From Strigamia acuminata (taxonomy: Eukaryota > Arthropoda > Chilopoda > Geophilomorpha > Linotaeniidae): a DNA stretch of 64,000 nt. The stretch is taken from NCBI GenBank assembly GCA_949358305.1, contig OX442318.1, positions 12,754,517 to 12,818,516 on the forward strand. The letters are read 5' to 3'. The notes under the pieces are model-generated. The model made no database searches, was not told the origin of the DNA, and saw nothing but the letters and a program-made list of their open reading frames with translations. Below, in pieces: positions 46,753 to 59,156 of this stretch. Numbering within the stretch: position 1 is the first letter of the stretch; each line of letters starts with the position of its first letter. A program made the translations under genes and the position numbers.

Positions 46753-47290
46753 TTAATAATTTAACTTTACTTCTTTGACGCCATCCACATCGTCGTCGTC
46801 CTTCCTTTCCTTGCCGATCGTGGACAACGCCGAGGCCGATACGAGCTGTTGCGTGCGCTCCACTTTGTACGCCAAATATTTTTCGAGCGCTTGCGCTAAT
46901 TTAATCTCCTTCTACGAATCCTTCATCGGTTTGGGAACGTCGAGCGACATGTGCGGCGGCGGCTTATTCGGCTCCATCTGAAATTCAATCACATTTTTTA
47001 ATTTATTTAAAAAAAAAATCGAATTTTATTCGCATTTTACTCGATTCTGCATCTGCATTTGAACGGGCGGCGGTTGTTGTTGCTGCTGCTGCTGATGTTG
47101 TTGCACCATCGCTCGTTGTCTCTGTTGCATCAATTTGCGAGTTTCTCGAATTTCTCCCAATTGCAACGAAATCAAATTGCGCCCATGCACGTCCATACCG
47201 CAAACGTCACTTCCAACGTCCCTAAAATAAAACCGGATAAAAATCGATCGCAAACCAACTCCGAAATGAATTAAAATCACCTTTCTAAGG
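46753..47290 (-). pseudogene. Gln-rich gene remnant, family not recognised
   Basis: Two spliceable exons fit: 47221-47041 (acceptor TTTTAG, donor GTAAAA) and 46977-46753. The first reads D-V-G-S-D-V-C-G-M-D-V-H-G, then R-E-T-R-K-L-M and a run of glutamines. The second starts M-E-P-N-K-P-P-P and continues with a helical K-L-A-Q-A-L-E-K-Y-L region and an acidic stretch, but has an in-frame TAG (46910-46920 region). A further upstream exon around 47282-47370 (H-I-Y-F-H-P-F-H-V-K-L) is readable in phase before a frame break. Codon choice and GC content suggest an old conserved protein gene now broken. Confidence 0.45.
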
Positions 47291-47668
47291 AATTATTTCC
47301 AAGACATTGCAGTTTCACGTGGAATGGATGGAAATAAATATGCTGCAGAAATTCTTCTTGATTGTTCGTTACGAAACCGCACTCGTTTCACTGGCACGCA
47401 ATTTCGTTGAGAGAAATTCGTTTTTGTGGTCATCGACATGCGTCATAAACTCATCGATGCAGTTTCCCATTCGCAAATCAGTGGCAATATTTCGTGCTTT
47501 GATGTAATTACTTTCCGTTCTTTCGTTTCATTTTTCTCCATTTTTCTCCATTTTCTGTGGTCGTCGAAAAGTTTAAACACAGCCATTTTTCTAGCCGTCT
47601 AGCGAGAGGAAAACAAATCAAGTTTTTGTACATTTCCAGTTCACTTGTGAAGACATGAAGTATTATTC

Positions 47669-47940
47669 TGTATTATCTAAACTAGCCACTAGATGGCGCA
47701 TCACGTACGGTGACACCTGGCGCCGGTGTTTACCTGTGAGGAGTTGAAATAAAGTTAATCACTTTTATGTTAGTGCATCACACATAACACGTCGTCCCTC
47801 TTTACTTAAGCAATAAGACTAAACACGACATTGGCAACGAGGTGAATTAGGAGGTTAAATCTGTTTGCATCAGACACCCAACTTGGCATCAATGGACTTT
47901 GAGGGTGCGAGTGTGGTTTTTCAGTGTTTGTGCAAACAAA
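47669..47940 (+). mobile_element. Diverged LTR plus leader of a Gypsy element related to 59157-63921
   Basis: Bases 47669-47830 align with the 169-bp LTR at 59157, sharing CCACTAGATGGCGC and TGACACCTGGCGCCGGTGTT and the final CGACA. The same primer-binding-type sequence follows (TTGGCAACGAGG), then about 100 bp of leader. The rest is missing and an LRR gene copy follows. Confidence 0.7.
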
Positions 47941-48274
47941 AAAGAGGATTTTGTGCAGATATGGTCACTAATTTTGCTGCACCATTATTCAACGTTTAAT
48001 TAAACTGCCACCAGGTTAGCCACAGTGGCTCCATCTGTTGAATAAATGTAAAGTTTTCTTCATAGTTCAATCTGTTAAAAATAAATCTGGTAAAAATTGA
48101 TTTGTGCATCAAAACTGTTGGTTTCAGACAAAATTCACAAAAAAGCGTCGTTTCAGATCTACATATGAAACTTGTACGACATGACATATTGACTTTTTAT
48201 TTTTGAATACAAAAAAAAGAACTAATGCAGACATGAAGCCTCTGACAACTCGTTGGTCGCCATCGTTGTCGCCA

Positions 48275-49418
48275 TCAATCTGCAAGCACATCATCGTGCG
48301 GGTCTACAAATTTTATTTCCAGCTTCACTCCGTGTTTTTCCGCCATCAGCTGCATTGCTTCAACGTCAAAATCTTGTCTTCGCGTCTCATCAATTCGCAA
48401 AAGTATCACCAACTCCACCAAAGAATCGATTTTTAGCAAATCCTCGATCCCCAACGGCCCCAACAAGTCGCATTCACCAATTATCAAACTTTTGAGTTTC
48501 TTCTTTTGGAATTGTCCGAAACTAAATGGCCACAACAACAAACCGAGTAAAAAATTCACAGCGGCACGGGCCACCGGCAAATACCCGGCATCCCGCGGAG
48601 CACTCTTCTTCGCCATCACGTCGGCCAACTCGTGCGCCATTTTGTTACTGAAGCCGGGGCAAATGAACAGACCGAGTTTCTCCAGTTTGGGCCACATGGC
48701 CAACAACTCGAAAAAATAACCGGAGGTAACCCAACGGTCGTGGGGATCGATCAGGATGAATTCTTTCAAGTTATCAAATCTCAAATCGCGCAAACAAACT
48801 GGATCCAACGAATCATTTTCCTCCGCTATCACATCCGAGTCAAACCGCGTGTCGAGCTGCCAGGTAACCCTGTCAGATTCTGTGCGAAAAGATAGAATTA
48901 AGAGAATTAAAGCAAATATAGCAATGGAATGTGCACGCAAATTTCTTATGTACAAATTGTGTTTGTTTTTCAAGAAAATATACTTTTCCGTTAAAAAGAC
49001 CACTTGTATGTGGAGCTAGTTCCATTTGTGTACTCACTTTCAACTTGTAGCCACAAACGAGAAGAAAACAATCCAAATCAAAATTTGGACTCATGCATCC
49101 CAATGCCAGGTCTTTCTGCTCTGCGTATACAAACGGAGCGACATCTCTCGCCTCTGGCTTGCGAACACTTGCGTCCCAAAAAGTCGAGAAATATAACTTC
49201 TTCAGAATATCTTCACGAACATTACCAGCTACATCAAATAATTTGATGTTGATAATTGCGAAATAAATGCATAGGTCTGTGTGAAACTTACGTAGTTTAT
49301 CGAAATAAGTGATTAATTGCATCGTCTTTTTTATTTTAACGTCAAAACTATCTTCGACGTTCCATTGAATGATACGCCTAAAAAGAATTTGAATCACGAT
49401 GTCCGCTAACGTCTGCAT
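48275..49418 (-). pseudogene. F-box-like / LRR family copy 3 (large internal deletion)
   Basis: Exon 1 (49418-49292) and exon 2 (49228-49038) are intact and give the F-box-like region after splicing (D-K-L-P-G-N-V-R-E-D-I-L-K-K-L). Exon 3 (from 48879) starts N-L-T but has lost about 160 codons and changed frame. It resumes in the family sequence at D-V-I-A-E-E-N-D and runs to a stop at 48275. A normal product is therefore not expected, although both parts are well preserved. It has the same 3' flank as other copies. Confidence 0.7.
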
Positions 49419-49789
49419 TTTCGATCCCGCTTCTGATATTCAGACGCAAAATTTCCGTTTCGTTCGTTTACACGTTTTTATATTTTAAACTTCCAACAAT
49501 ATAGTTACTGCAGCAACAGATAAACAAACCTCGAAATGTTAAACAAACAATAAACGGCGTATAATTCGTCCAAATCAGCCATTTTGCTTCGGCAAAAATT
49601 CAACCAGAAGCAATAAAAATAAAACAACTAAAAATGGCGATTGGTATAGCATTTTAACCTGTTTAACATCTGCTGTGCTTACTCAAGAAAAAACATAATT
49701 TGCTAATGGAGGTTTGTGTGTGGTTTGTGTTTTTTAAATTGTTCGGTAATGGAATGTTATTTGTAGGAAGTTATGATGCTGATTTACAA

Positions 49790-50340
49790 CAACGTCCAAC
49801 ACGTCGGCCAGCTAGTGCGCAATTTTGTTACTGAAGCCGGAGCACTGCAAAAGATCGAGAATCTCCAGTTTGGGACACATGTCTAACAACTCGAACAAAT
49901 AACCAGAGCTAACTCAACGATCTGTGCTGTCATACGGGAAAATTCCACCAATTTTTCAAACCGCAAATCGCGCAAACAAACTCGATCAAACGCATCATTT
50001 TCCTCCGCTATTTTCACGTCCGAGTCATATCGCACGACGATCTACAACTTGCGCAACTGCTTGAATTTCGTCAAACTGTGCAGCATTTTGAAGGTGAAGA
50101 TATTCCGGGTTCTGTCGATTCTAGAAACTTTAGGACACATGAGCAAGCGTATATCCATCTCCTCCTCAACGGCGTCGTGAGGGTACAACAACACCAAAAC
50201 TCTCAGATTGTATTGCTGCGGTGGCGAGTCGATCGTCTGCAGCGCTTTGCGCCACCTGGAATCGAGAAGTGTCCAAGTCATCGATCGATTTCATCCCAAT
50301 ATCATGCAGAATCAGTTCAATGAAATTTGATTGCTTAACT
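49790..50340 (-). pseudogene. F-box-like / LRR family copy 4, fragment
   Basis: Only the middle of exon 3 is recognisable (P-P-Q-Q-Y-N-L, K-M-L-H-S-L-T-K-F-K-Q-L-R, A-E-E-N-D, C-L-R-D-L-R-F), with stops and frame changes between. No exon 1-2 was seen upstream. Confidence 0.65.
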
Positions 50341-50735
50341 TGAACACTCGCAAGGTTTTGCTGAGTCTTTTGGATTTTTTATTAGTGTGCATATATAAAA
50401 TGTGTTTTCTCTCCAATAAACATTTTGGGATCATGTTTGCTTCCCTGTATAACTCTGTGCGGCCCCTAGTTTGTACAATGAAAAAACATCCGCTTTAATG
50501 TTTAACTTATACAAATGAACTTTACTCATTTCCTTAGGTATGCATATCTTTGGACTTACCGGTAGTATTCAAACGTATAATATTTTGTGTGTGAAAAATA
50601 TGTGTGTGATGATATGATTGTACCCATGGTAGCTTGGGGACTGGATACCATGGGGTGGGACGCATACACATGTCAATAATAGACAAGGAACTCCAGATTC
50701 TTGGGTTTTTGGCCTTTAATCGTTATAGTCTAGGG

Positions 50736-51039
50736 CAGTGGTCAGCAAGTAATTTTAAGTGGGGTCCGGATACTATTAAAATTTTTTATCGAGGTCCAGA
50801 AAAAAAAACACTTAAAAACCTTACTAAAAACCTAAGAAAACGGAAAAAACACTTAAAAACCAAATAAACTCCCCCCCCCCCCCAATAAACACAAAAATAC
50901 CCAAAAATACTAATAAAACCTTAAAACCACAAAAAAAACAGGAAAACAAGAAAAAAAACACCAAAAACCCAAAGAAACCGAGGAGAAAACGTTGCTAAAA
51001 CGTCACCGCGGTCCAAGTTCCGCCTGTTGCCGACCGCTG
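50736..51039. mobile_element. hAT-type non-autonomous element (MITE), 304 bp
   Basis: It starts CAGTGGTCAGCAA and ends TTGCCGACCGCTG, imperfect inverted repeats of the hAT type. The flanks GTCTAGGG (50728-50735) and GTCTATGG (51040-51047) agree at 7 of 8 bases, an 8-bp target duplication. The inside is A-rich with a C run at about 50871 and encodes nothing. Confidence 0.7.
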
Positions 51040-51629
51040 GTCTATGGGTTGGAGTCTTCCGTCTACCCCCGTGTTGGCTGTGCCGCAAAAACACGCCACA
51101 CCAGCAACCGACCCGTCTCACTCAGGGATGGATCCCCATGATTGACATGGCCAATTGGACATAACTATTCTGCCAGCACAGAACACGACTGTTCTTACCA
51201 GCTTCAGGACTTCACTTCTACACGTCTGTCTCGGTTGAGACCTGGCAGTCTTCTCCCTCCTTTCACATACTGGGTCATACCACTCCGCAAGGAGGGATGA
51301 CCTTGGGGCCATTGGGCAGTGTATGGAGTGACACGGGTCACCCTTGGGTGGCCAAGCGGTCATAAATGTTTAACTTCTGATGCAGAAAATGATTAAACTC
51401 ATTAACTGCTACCAGGTTTGCCACAGTGGCTCCATCTATAAAATGAAGGCAAAATTATCTTTATAGTTCCATTTGTTGAAAATAAATATGATAAATATTG
51501 GTTTCAGACAAAATTCATAAAAAAAGGTTTGTTCCGGTTCTACACATGACACTTGTTTGACATGGCATATTCACTTTTTATTGTTGAATACAAAGAAATT
51601 AATGCAGACACGCAGCCTCTGACAACTAG

Positions 51630-53547
51630 TTAGTCGCCATCATTGCCACCATCATTTTCAAGTATATCATCTTCAAGTGCATCATCGTGCGGGTCGAGAA
51701 ATTCTAATTCCAGCTTCACTCCTTGTTTTTCAGCTATTAGCTGCAGCGCACCAACATCGAAATGTTGCCTTCTCATCTCATCAATTCGCAAAGTTACTTT
51801 TAACTCCACCAAACCATCGATTTTTAACAGATCCTCGATCCCCAACGGCCCCAACAAGTCACATTCAAGAATTATCAACTTTTTGAGTTTCGTCGCCGGG
51901 GCTTGTCCGAAACCAAATGGCCGCAACAACAAACTGAGTAAAAAATTGACAGTGGCACGGACCGCCGGAAAATACCCGGCATCCCGCGGGGCCAGTCTGG
52001 CATTCTTCTTCGTCATCACGTCGGCCAACTCGTGCGCGGATTTGTTACTGAAGCCTGTGCTCCTGACCAGACCGAATGTCTCCAGTTTGGGACACATGTT
52101 TAACACATCGTACAAATAACCAGAGCTCACCCAAAGATCGTGTTGATCCCACAGTAAAAATGTAAGTAAGTTCTCAAACCGCAAATCTCGATTCAACGAA
52201 TTAGTTTCCTCCTCTACCAAGTATGTGCATTCACTGATGTTGAGAAGCAAGATGCTCAGCTGCTTGAATGTCGTCAAACTCTGCAGCATTTTGAAGGTGA
52301 ACATAATCGGAGTTAGGTCGATTAAGGTAACCATAGGACAAGTGAGCGCGGCTATCTTCAGTTCGTGCTCAATGTTGTTGTGAGGTTGCCCCAACCTCAA
52401 CTGTGTCAGATTGTATTGCTGCGGTGGCGCGCCGATCGGCTGCAGCGCTTTGAGCCACCTGGAATCGTTAGTGTGCAAGGCTTTGATCGATTTCATCCTG
52501 TGCAATATCAAGCGGTAGCAGTCCATCGGAAGATCATTACTCAACGAGACTATTTCCAAGCTTCTGCAGAGTGTGGAGGATTTTGCGCACAGTTTTCTCA
52601 CGAAATCTTCGGTGCTTCTGTAGGCACCGAACTCAACGAGTGGCAGCCGAGCGATGTATGTCGCCGCGTCGTCTTCAACGATGGTGTTAGAAATGTCTAG
52701 TACGCGGAGATTTAGCAATTTCCGGAACATTCGTTTGGAAGCTTTAGTTGTCACTGTACATTCGTAAGGTAGTGCTAACACGGTTAGATTCTGTGTGAAT
52801 AGATACAATTAGTAGAATTAAAACAATATTTTCTTAAGAATTTCACACACAGCAATGGCATATTGTATGTGCATGTCTTTTGGATTTAACATCAGTGTGC
52901 ATGCAAATTTCTCATGTACGAAATGGATTTTATATCCAATAAAAGTTTTTTTTGCTTGAAAATCCAATTTTTGCAGAATAAGATGCCATTTTTGCGCCAC
53001 AAGATGCATATTTCTGCCTGCAAACGCATTTTTTTTTGCTCAAAAATGCACTTTTCTGTAAATAAGGCCATTTTTAGCAACGTAATTTAGATGTCTTTAC
53101 TTTTGTGAATTTTTTCTTCCCACCACTGTGTGTCGACTTAGTTCTCTTTCTACTCACTTTCAACTTGGGGCCACAGACTCGAAGCAAAAAATACAAATCA
53201 AAATCTGGACTTATAAAATTCAAGATCAGTTCTTTCTGCTCTTCGTGAACAAACAGAGCGACGTCCCTTGCTTCTGGCTTGCGAACACTTATGTCCCAAA
53301 AACTCGAGTACCGGCGGCAATTTAACTTCTCCAGCATATCTTCACGAACATTCCGAGCTAAATCAAACAATTTCATTTTGATAATTACGATATAAATGCA
53401 CAAATCCGTGCGACACTCACGTAGTTTATCGAAATAAGTGATTAATTCCATCGTCTCTTTCATTTGAACGTCAAAATCATCTTCAACGTCCCATAGAATC
53501 ATACACGAAAAAAGAATTTGAATCGCCATGTCCGCTAATGTCTGCAT
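51630..53547 (-). CDS. F-box-like / leucine-rich repeat protein, family copy 5, intact (~495 aa)
   Basis: Exons 53547-53421, 53357-53158 and 52790-51630 join in phase to an uninterrupted frame of about 495 residues starting M-Q-T-L-A-D-M. The intron 1 junction creates L-P-R-N-V-R-E-D-M-L-E-K-L, an F-box-like core at about residues 40-60. Residues ~130-440 hold irregular leucine-rich repeats, and the tail is acidic (D-D-I-L-E-N-D-G-G-N-D-G-D). F-box/LRR proteins recruit substrates to SCF ubiquitin ligases, but that role is inferred from weak motif similarity. It is the only copy in this window with all three exons intact. Intron 2 (about 370 bp) holds degenerate versions of the 21-bp repeat of copy 6. 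Confidence 0.78.
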
Positions 53548-54207
53548 TGTCGATCCCGCTGATGATGTTCCGACGTAAAATTTTGGTTTGGTTCGTTTAC
53601 ATGTTTTGACTTTCTAAACTTGCAACAATAGTCACTGCAGCAACAGATAAACAAACGTCGAAATGTGGAACAACAATCAACGGGGTGAAATAATAAAATA
53701 TGCCCAGTAGTAAACCAAAAAAATACAATTACAAATACCAAAAATCAATAAATGAACAACAAAAATCCCAAACAAAAGAAAAGAAACAAAAATAAAATTG
53801 AAAATCATTTGAAAAACAATTAATATATATATAAAACAATATTACTCGAGAGAAGACCAGTTGGTACGGCGACTAATCATCGAGAATACACTTAAACTCA
53901 ATTCAAATTGCAGCAAAATCACCAAGTTTTCCACAGTAGCTCCATCTGTTGAATAAATGCAAAACTTTCTTTATAGTTTCATTTGTTGAAAATAAATTTG
54001 ATAAATATTGAATACTGCATCAAAACTGTTTAATTTCACAAAAAAGGTTTGTTCTGGATGTACATACGACACTTGTAAGACATGCCATATTCACTTTTTA
54101 TTTTTGAATACAAACAAATCGATTTAATGCAGACACGCATCCTCTGACAACTCGGTTAGTTCTCGCCATCATTCCCACCACCGCCATCATCATTATCCAC
54201 AAGTGCA

Positions 54208-55861
54208 TGTGACGGTGACGACCACAACTCCTATCGCATGATAGTACCGGGTATAAGTCGCGTGAAATAGTGAATAATACGAGATAAAATAAAGACAACA
54301 AAGTTATCAAAACACTACATTTATTGTTGTCAAACAATAGAATCAAATCTAAAAGTTATACATGAACTAATGCCGACATTTGGCAAGTTAAATACAAGTT
54401 AAACTATACAAAAGTTGGCTGTAAAACAGCCCTAAAATAGTAACATTACGGTTATTGGTGATCCGGGGTTCGGGAACGGCAAAACGCCCGCTCGACCGAG
54501 TGAAAAGATGTCATCTATGCGTAGCCGGGCTGGCTGTGTCCTCGCGGCTTCCGTCGGCGCTTCGTAATCGTGGAACTGCTTCCTTCGCGTTCCGGGTTCG
54601 TATCGTGTAATGGTCCGTGTAATGCTTCTTGGTTCGATCCGAGAGGTGCGGTTGACTTTTAACTGCACCGCCACAACTAGGGTTGGAAATTGGCAATGAA
54701 TAAATGAAGTTATTTATTCGCCAAGGTTCCGCTTGCGAATTATATTTAATTCGCGATGTTGTGAGTTTAATAAATTAACTCAATAAATTGTATTCAATTT
54801 ACTGTTACGAATTTGATTCGTCATACAGTGAAATAAGTCTCGTGACTTACTTCGGTTGTTTACTTGTTGTCAAGTTCAAACAATTAATATCTATTATCGA
54901 CTGTCAAAATATAATAAAGGTTAAACGTCGCAACACACAATTGCCGTCAAAGTTCGCCTTGCTGAGCAGAACAGTATCGCGCGTGCCCTAAATAACAGTG
55001 CGGTGAGAGACGGCACTGGTATTCAGGGGGATATAGCCCGCAGTTCTGCACAACAGAATTAATCACCCGAGATACTACTCATAAGTAGACTGCTTTGGCA
55101 CCATCACCGAAGAGATATAACTTTCCCAAACACATAGTGCTACTGGCGGTAACTGCATGTTTTGCATGTAGACTGCTTTGGCACCATCAGGTGATGGAGT
55201 CAATCTCTTGCAGTAACAGTGCTACTGACGGTTGCTAAATACTTTGGTATCACACGTGATTCTATTGTCCGACCACGAGGATACTTATGCGGGAGGCTTT
55301 CTCCTCGGCAAGACCGTTTGACGGAAACATGAACAGTCCGAACTTCGCCTTCAGTTGACGGGGGTTGCATGGCTCAGCAGAGCCATGCTATGCATGGTTC
55401 GGTAGAACCATGCCCTGAGTAAGAAACAGTTATTTGACATGCGGAACATACCAAATAACCAGAAATCAAGAACTAACTAACTTCCTGTTGTCAGGGAGTT
55501 TTATACTCGGTGGGATTAGGTTCCACCAATCTCGTATCGCAGGAAGTGGATACGGAGATGCAAATTGGGATTATGCTAATCTTTTAGCATAAACCGGAAC
55601 TGGATACCGGGGACAGGAAATGGATACACAGAACGGAAATACATTTTGAAAATGGGTTTCATGTCGCGTACCCGTGATAAAGCAAGAATACCTGCTTTGT
55701 CTTATTGAATATTGATAATATAACTTTATATTATCGATTTAAATCACATTTATTCGTAACAAACATAATAATATGTTTGTGAACTATTTCTACGTAAAAT
55801 AGTAAGTTCGAGGTTGAATTTGCCGCTAGTACTAGTGGCGCCATCTATTGCTAATTTGTCA
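54208..55861. mobile_element. Hairpin-rich inserted element of unknown class
   Basis: It interrupts LRR copy 6. The ends are TGTGAC and GTCACA, and CAAGTG occurs at both junctions. No protein family was recognised. It contains dense short inverted repeats, for example GAATAAAT/ATTTATTC (54698-54719), GCGAATTA/TAATTCGC (54735-54754), GCATGGCTC/GAGCCATGC (55367-55388), GCATGGTTC/GAACCATGC (55392-55413), TTATGCTA/TAGCATAA (55571-55592), GATAATAT/ATATTATC (55714-55735) and ACAAACATA/TATGTTTGT (55759-55780). Loops are mostly 4 or 6 nt. Near its right end is a CCACTAGATGGCGC-like site on the minus strand. Confidence 0.6.
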
Positions 55862-56571
55862 CAAGTGAGGTGAATGACGTTAACTTGCGGACACGTGAGC
55901 ACGGCAATTTCCAGCTCTTCCTCAATGGCGTCGCCCTCGAACAACAATCTTGTCAGATTGTATTGCGGCGGTGGCGCGCCGATCGGCAGTAGCGCTTTGA
56001 GCCACCTGGACTCGTTAGTGTCCAAGTGTTTAATGAATTTCATCGTGTTTAATATCAACAAGAAGCAATCCATTGAAAGTTCGGGGCTCAACTTGAACAC
56101 TTGCAACGTTTTGCTCAGTGTGGAGCGTTCTGCGCACAGTTGTCGCAGAAAATCTTCGGTGATTCTCCAAGCGCCAAGCTCGACGAGTGGCAGCCGAGCG
56201 ATGTATGTCGCCGCGTCGACTTCAACAAAAACGAATAACATTTCTAGTTTCTGTAAATTTGGTAAACTCTGACACATTTGTTTGCTGGCATTGGCTGTCA
56301 GTGTAAAATGTCGTTCGGGCAGTCTTAACACCGTTAGATTCTATGCGGATAGATACAATTAGTAGAATTAAAACTGATTTTTTAAAAAGAATTTCGCACA
56401 CAGCAATGACATGTTAAATGTGCATGTCTTTTGAATTTAACATTAGTGTGCATGCAAATTTCTCATGTTCAAAATGATTTTTCTTTATCCAATAAAGCAT
56501 TTTTTAGAAAATGCAAGTTCTGCACATCAACACGCTACTTTTAGACGGCAAGATGCTATTTTTACACTTCA

Positions 56572-56965
56572 AGACGCAATTTTTGCAGCTCAAAATGCAA
56601 TTTTTGCAGCTCAAAATGCAATTTTTGCAGCTCAAAATGCAATTTTTGCAGCTCAAAATGCAATTTTTGCAGCTCAAAATGCAATTTTTGCAGCTCAAAA
56701 TGCAATTTTTGCAGCTCAAAATGCAATTTTTGCAGCTCAAAATGCAATTTTTGCAGCTCAAAATGCAATTTTTGCAGCTCAAAATGCAATTTTTGCAGCT
56801 CAAAATGCAATTTTTGCAGCTCAAAATGCAATTTTTGCAGCTCAAAATGCAATTTTTGCAGCTCAAAATGCAATTTTTGCAGCTCAAAATGCAATTTTTG
56901 CAGCTCAAAATGCAATTTTTGCAGCTCAAAATGCAATTTTTGCAGCTCAAAATGCAATTTTTGCT
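56572..56965. repeat. 21-bp minisatellite, ~18 perfect copies, in intron 2 of LRR copy 6
   Basis: The unit AATTTTTGCAGCTCAAAATG plus one C repeats about 18 times almost without change; a few diverged units precede it. The unit length is a multiple of three and has no stop in several frames, which explains long open frames on both strands. Degenerate related units occur at the same place in copy 5 (about 52940-53070). Confidence 0.92.
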
Positions 56966-58169
56966 TGAAAATGCATTATTTTGTTTGAAAACGCATTATT
57001 TTGCTTGAAAATAAAATTTTTGTATGTTGATTTAGTTCTCTTCCCCATCTCACTTTCAACTTGTAGCCACAAACTCGAAGCAAAAATTCCAAATCAAAAT
57101 TTGGACTCATACATCGTAACTCCAGTTCATCTTGCTCTTCGTGTACAAATATTGCAACATCCCACGCCCCTGGCTCGCGAACACTGTTGTCCCAAAACTC
57201 CTCGTAATTCAACTTCTTCAACATTTCTTTACGAAGAGCTAAATCAAATAATTTCACATTAATAATTGCGAAAACAATTTGCAAATCCGAGTGACACTCA
57301 CCAAGTTTATCCACGGCCGGACTTTGACAAGATTGAGTCACGGTCCGCGATTGACTACTGAAAAACCGGAATAACGAATTTATAAAATGAAAAACAAAAT
57401 TTTCAATCAAATTCCCGCTATCCCATTCAGCAATGACTTCATCGAAGTAATCCATTAATGCCACGGTGGTTCTCGTTCGATCGTCCTCCATTACTTCAAC
57501 CGGCCGTTGAACAATACACCGGAAAAGACTTTTAACAGCCATGTCTGATAATTTCTGCACCCTCATTTTGATTTTCTAAATTTCCTTCCTTGGTTGAAAA
57601 CTCGGCAGATTTAGATTCCGAAAATAACAAGAGCCGCTACTCGAACAGCTCGGCGATATCTTTAGTGATGTCTAGCAACAATACTATAAATTTCTAACAG
57701 AGTAGATACACAACAGCTATAACAGATAAACGAAAGTGCAACTGTCGAATAACAACATACGAAATCAAGTAGATAAATAACAACCAAAAACAACAATTAT
57801 TACCGTAACAAAAACAGTGGTTGACATGCCATATTAATTATATCCAAACAAACATTTGTATTTTGCAGCACCATAATTGAAACGTTTAATTTTTGATGCA
57901 GAAAATAATGAAACTCACCCGTAACACTAAACTGCCACCAGGTTTCCCACAGTGGCTCTACCTGTTGAATAAATACAAAATTATCTTTATAGTGTCATTT
58001 GATGAAAATAAATATGATGAATATTGATTTCTGCTTAATTTCAGACGAAATTCATAAAAAAAAGCTTTGTTCCAGACATGTTCGACACGGCATATTCACT
58101 TTTTATTGTTACATACAAAGAAATCGAATTTATGCAGACACGCTGCCTCTGACAACTCGTTAATCGCCA

Positions 58170-59156
58170 TCATGGCCACCAAGCATCATCATCGCGCACG
58201 TCTAGAAGATTTAGTTCCAGGTTCACTCCGTGTTCTTCAGCCATTAGCTCCAGCGCACCAACGTCAAAATGCTGCCTTCTGACCTCATCAATTTGCAAAC
58301 TTACTACTAACTTCTCCAAAGAATCGATTTTTAACAGATCCTCGATCCCCGGCGGCCCCAACAAGTCGCACCCCTCAATGTACAATCGTTTGAGTTTCTT
58401 TTCCTGTCCGAAACCTAATGGCCGCAACAACGAACGGAGTAAAAAATTCACAGCCGCACGGGCCATCGGGAAATACCCGTCATCCCGCGGGGTCGGTCGA
58501 GCACTTTTCTTCGTCATCACGTCGGCCAACTCGTGCGCGGTTTTGTTACTGAAGCCGGAGCAACATTTCAGAACGAGACCCTCCAGGTTTGGACACATGT
58601 CTAACACCTCGAACAATTATCCAGAGCTAATCCAAAGATCGTTTTGATCCCACAGGGAAATTTGCTCCAGTTCATCAAACCGCAAATCGCGCCAACAAAC
58701 TGGATCGAACGAATCATTTTCCTCCGCCATCACGTCCGTGACTTGACCGAGGTGGAGCTCCAAGAAGTTCAACTCCTTGAATTTCGTTAAACTCTGCAGC
58801 ATTTTGACAGTGAAAACATTCGGTGTTAGGTCAATTGTAAAAACGAAAGGACACGTTAGCGCGCCTATCTCCAGTTCGTCCTCAATGTCGCCGTGAGGGT
58901 GCGTCAAAATTAATTCGTCCAGATTGTATTGCTGCGGTGGCGCGCCGATCGGTTGCAACGCTTGGAGCATCTTGGAATGGTCAGTGTCCATGACTGTGAT
59001 CAATTTCATCCTGTTCAATATCAAGCGGTAGCAGTCCATTGGAAGTTCATTGCTCAACTTGACTATTTCCAAGGTTCTGCAGAGCGTGGAGGATTTCGCG
59101 CACAGCTTTCTCACGAAATCTTCGGTGCATCTGTTGACATGAAGCACAACGAGTGG
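58170..59156 (-). pseudogene. F-box-like / LRR family copy 7, 3' part; nonsense codon and Gypsy insertion
   Basis: This is the downstream part of exon 3. The family sequence runs from the Gypsy insertion at 59156 to the stop at 58170. A TAT-to-TAA change at 58617-58619 (after W-I-S-S-G) splits the frame; both sides otherwise match the family (E-V-L-D-M-C-P-N-L, G-F-S-N-K-T-A-H-E-L-A-D-V-M). The upstream part of the same exon resumes at 63922 after the element. Confidence 0.75.

Larger units (their letters stand above)
54120..57566 (-). pseudogene. F-box-like / LRR family copy 6, split by an insertion
   Basis: Exon 1 (57566-57302) is longer than in other copies (88 codons, with an extra segment before D-K-L). 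Exon 2 (57238-57054) is intact. Exon 3 begins at 56340 and follows the family to about 55865, where a 1.65-kb foreign stretch starts. Beyond that stretch only the extreme C-terminal coding end (about 54120-54207, acidic/Gly-Asn repeats) remains; the middle ~230 codons are absent. Either a deletion accompanied the insertion or two copies have been joined. Confidence 0.65.

Noticed and set aside
54600-54680. tRNA gene suggested by GGTTCGATCC
   Set aside because: Only a B-box-like word is present; no A box or foldable cloverleaf.
56465-57008. Long open frames on both strands across the 21-bp array
   Set aside because: The unit is a multiple of three without stops in several frames; they are a by-product of the minisatellite, with no domain or start context.
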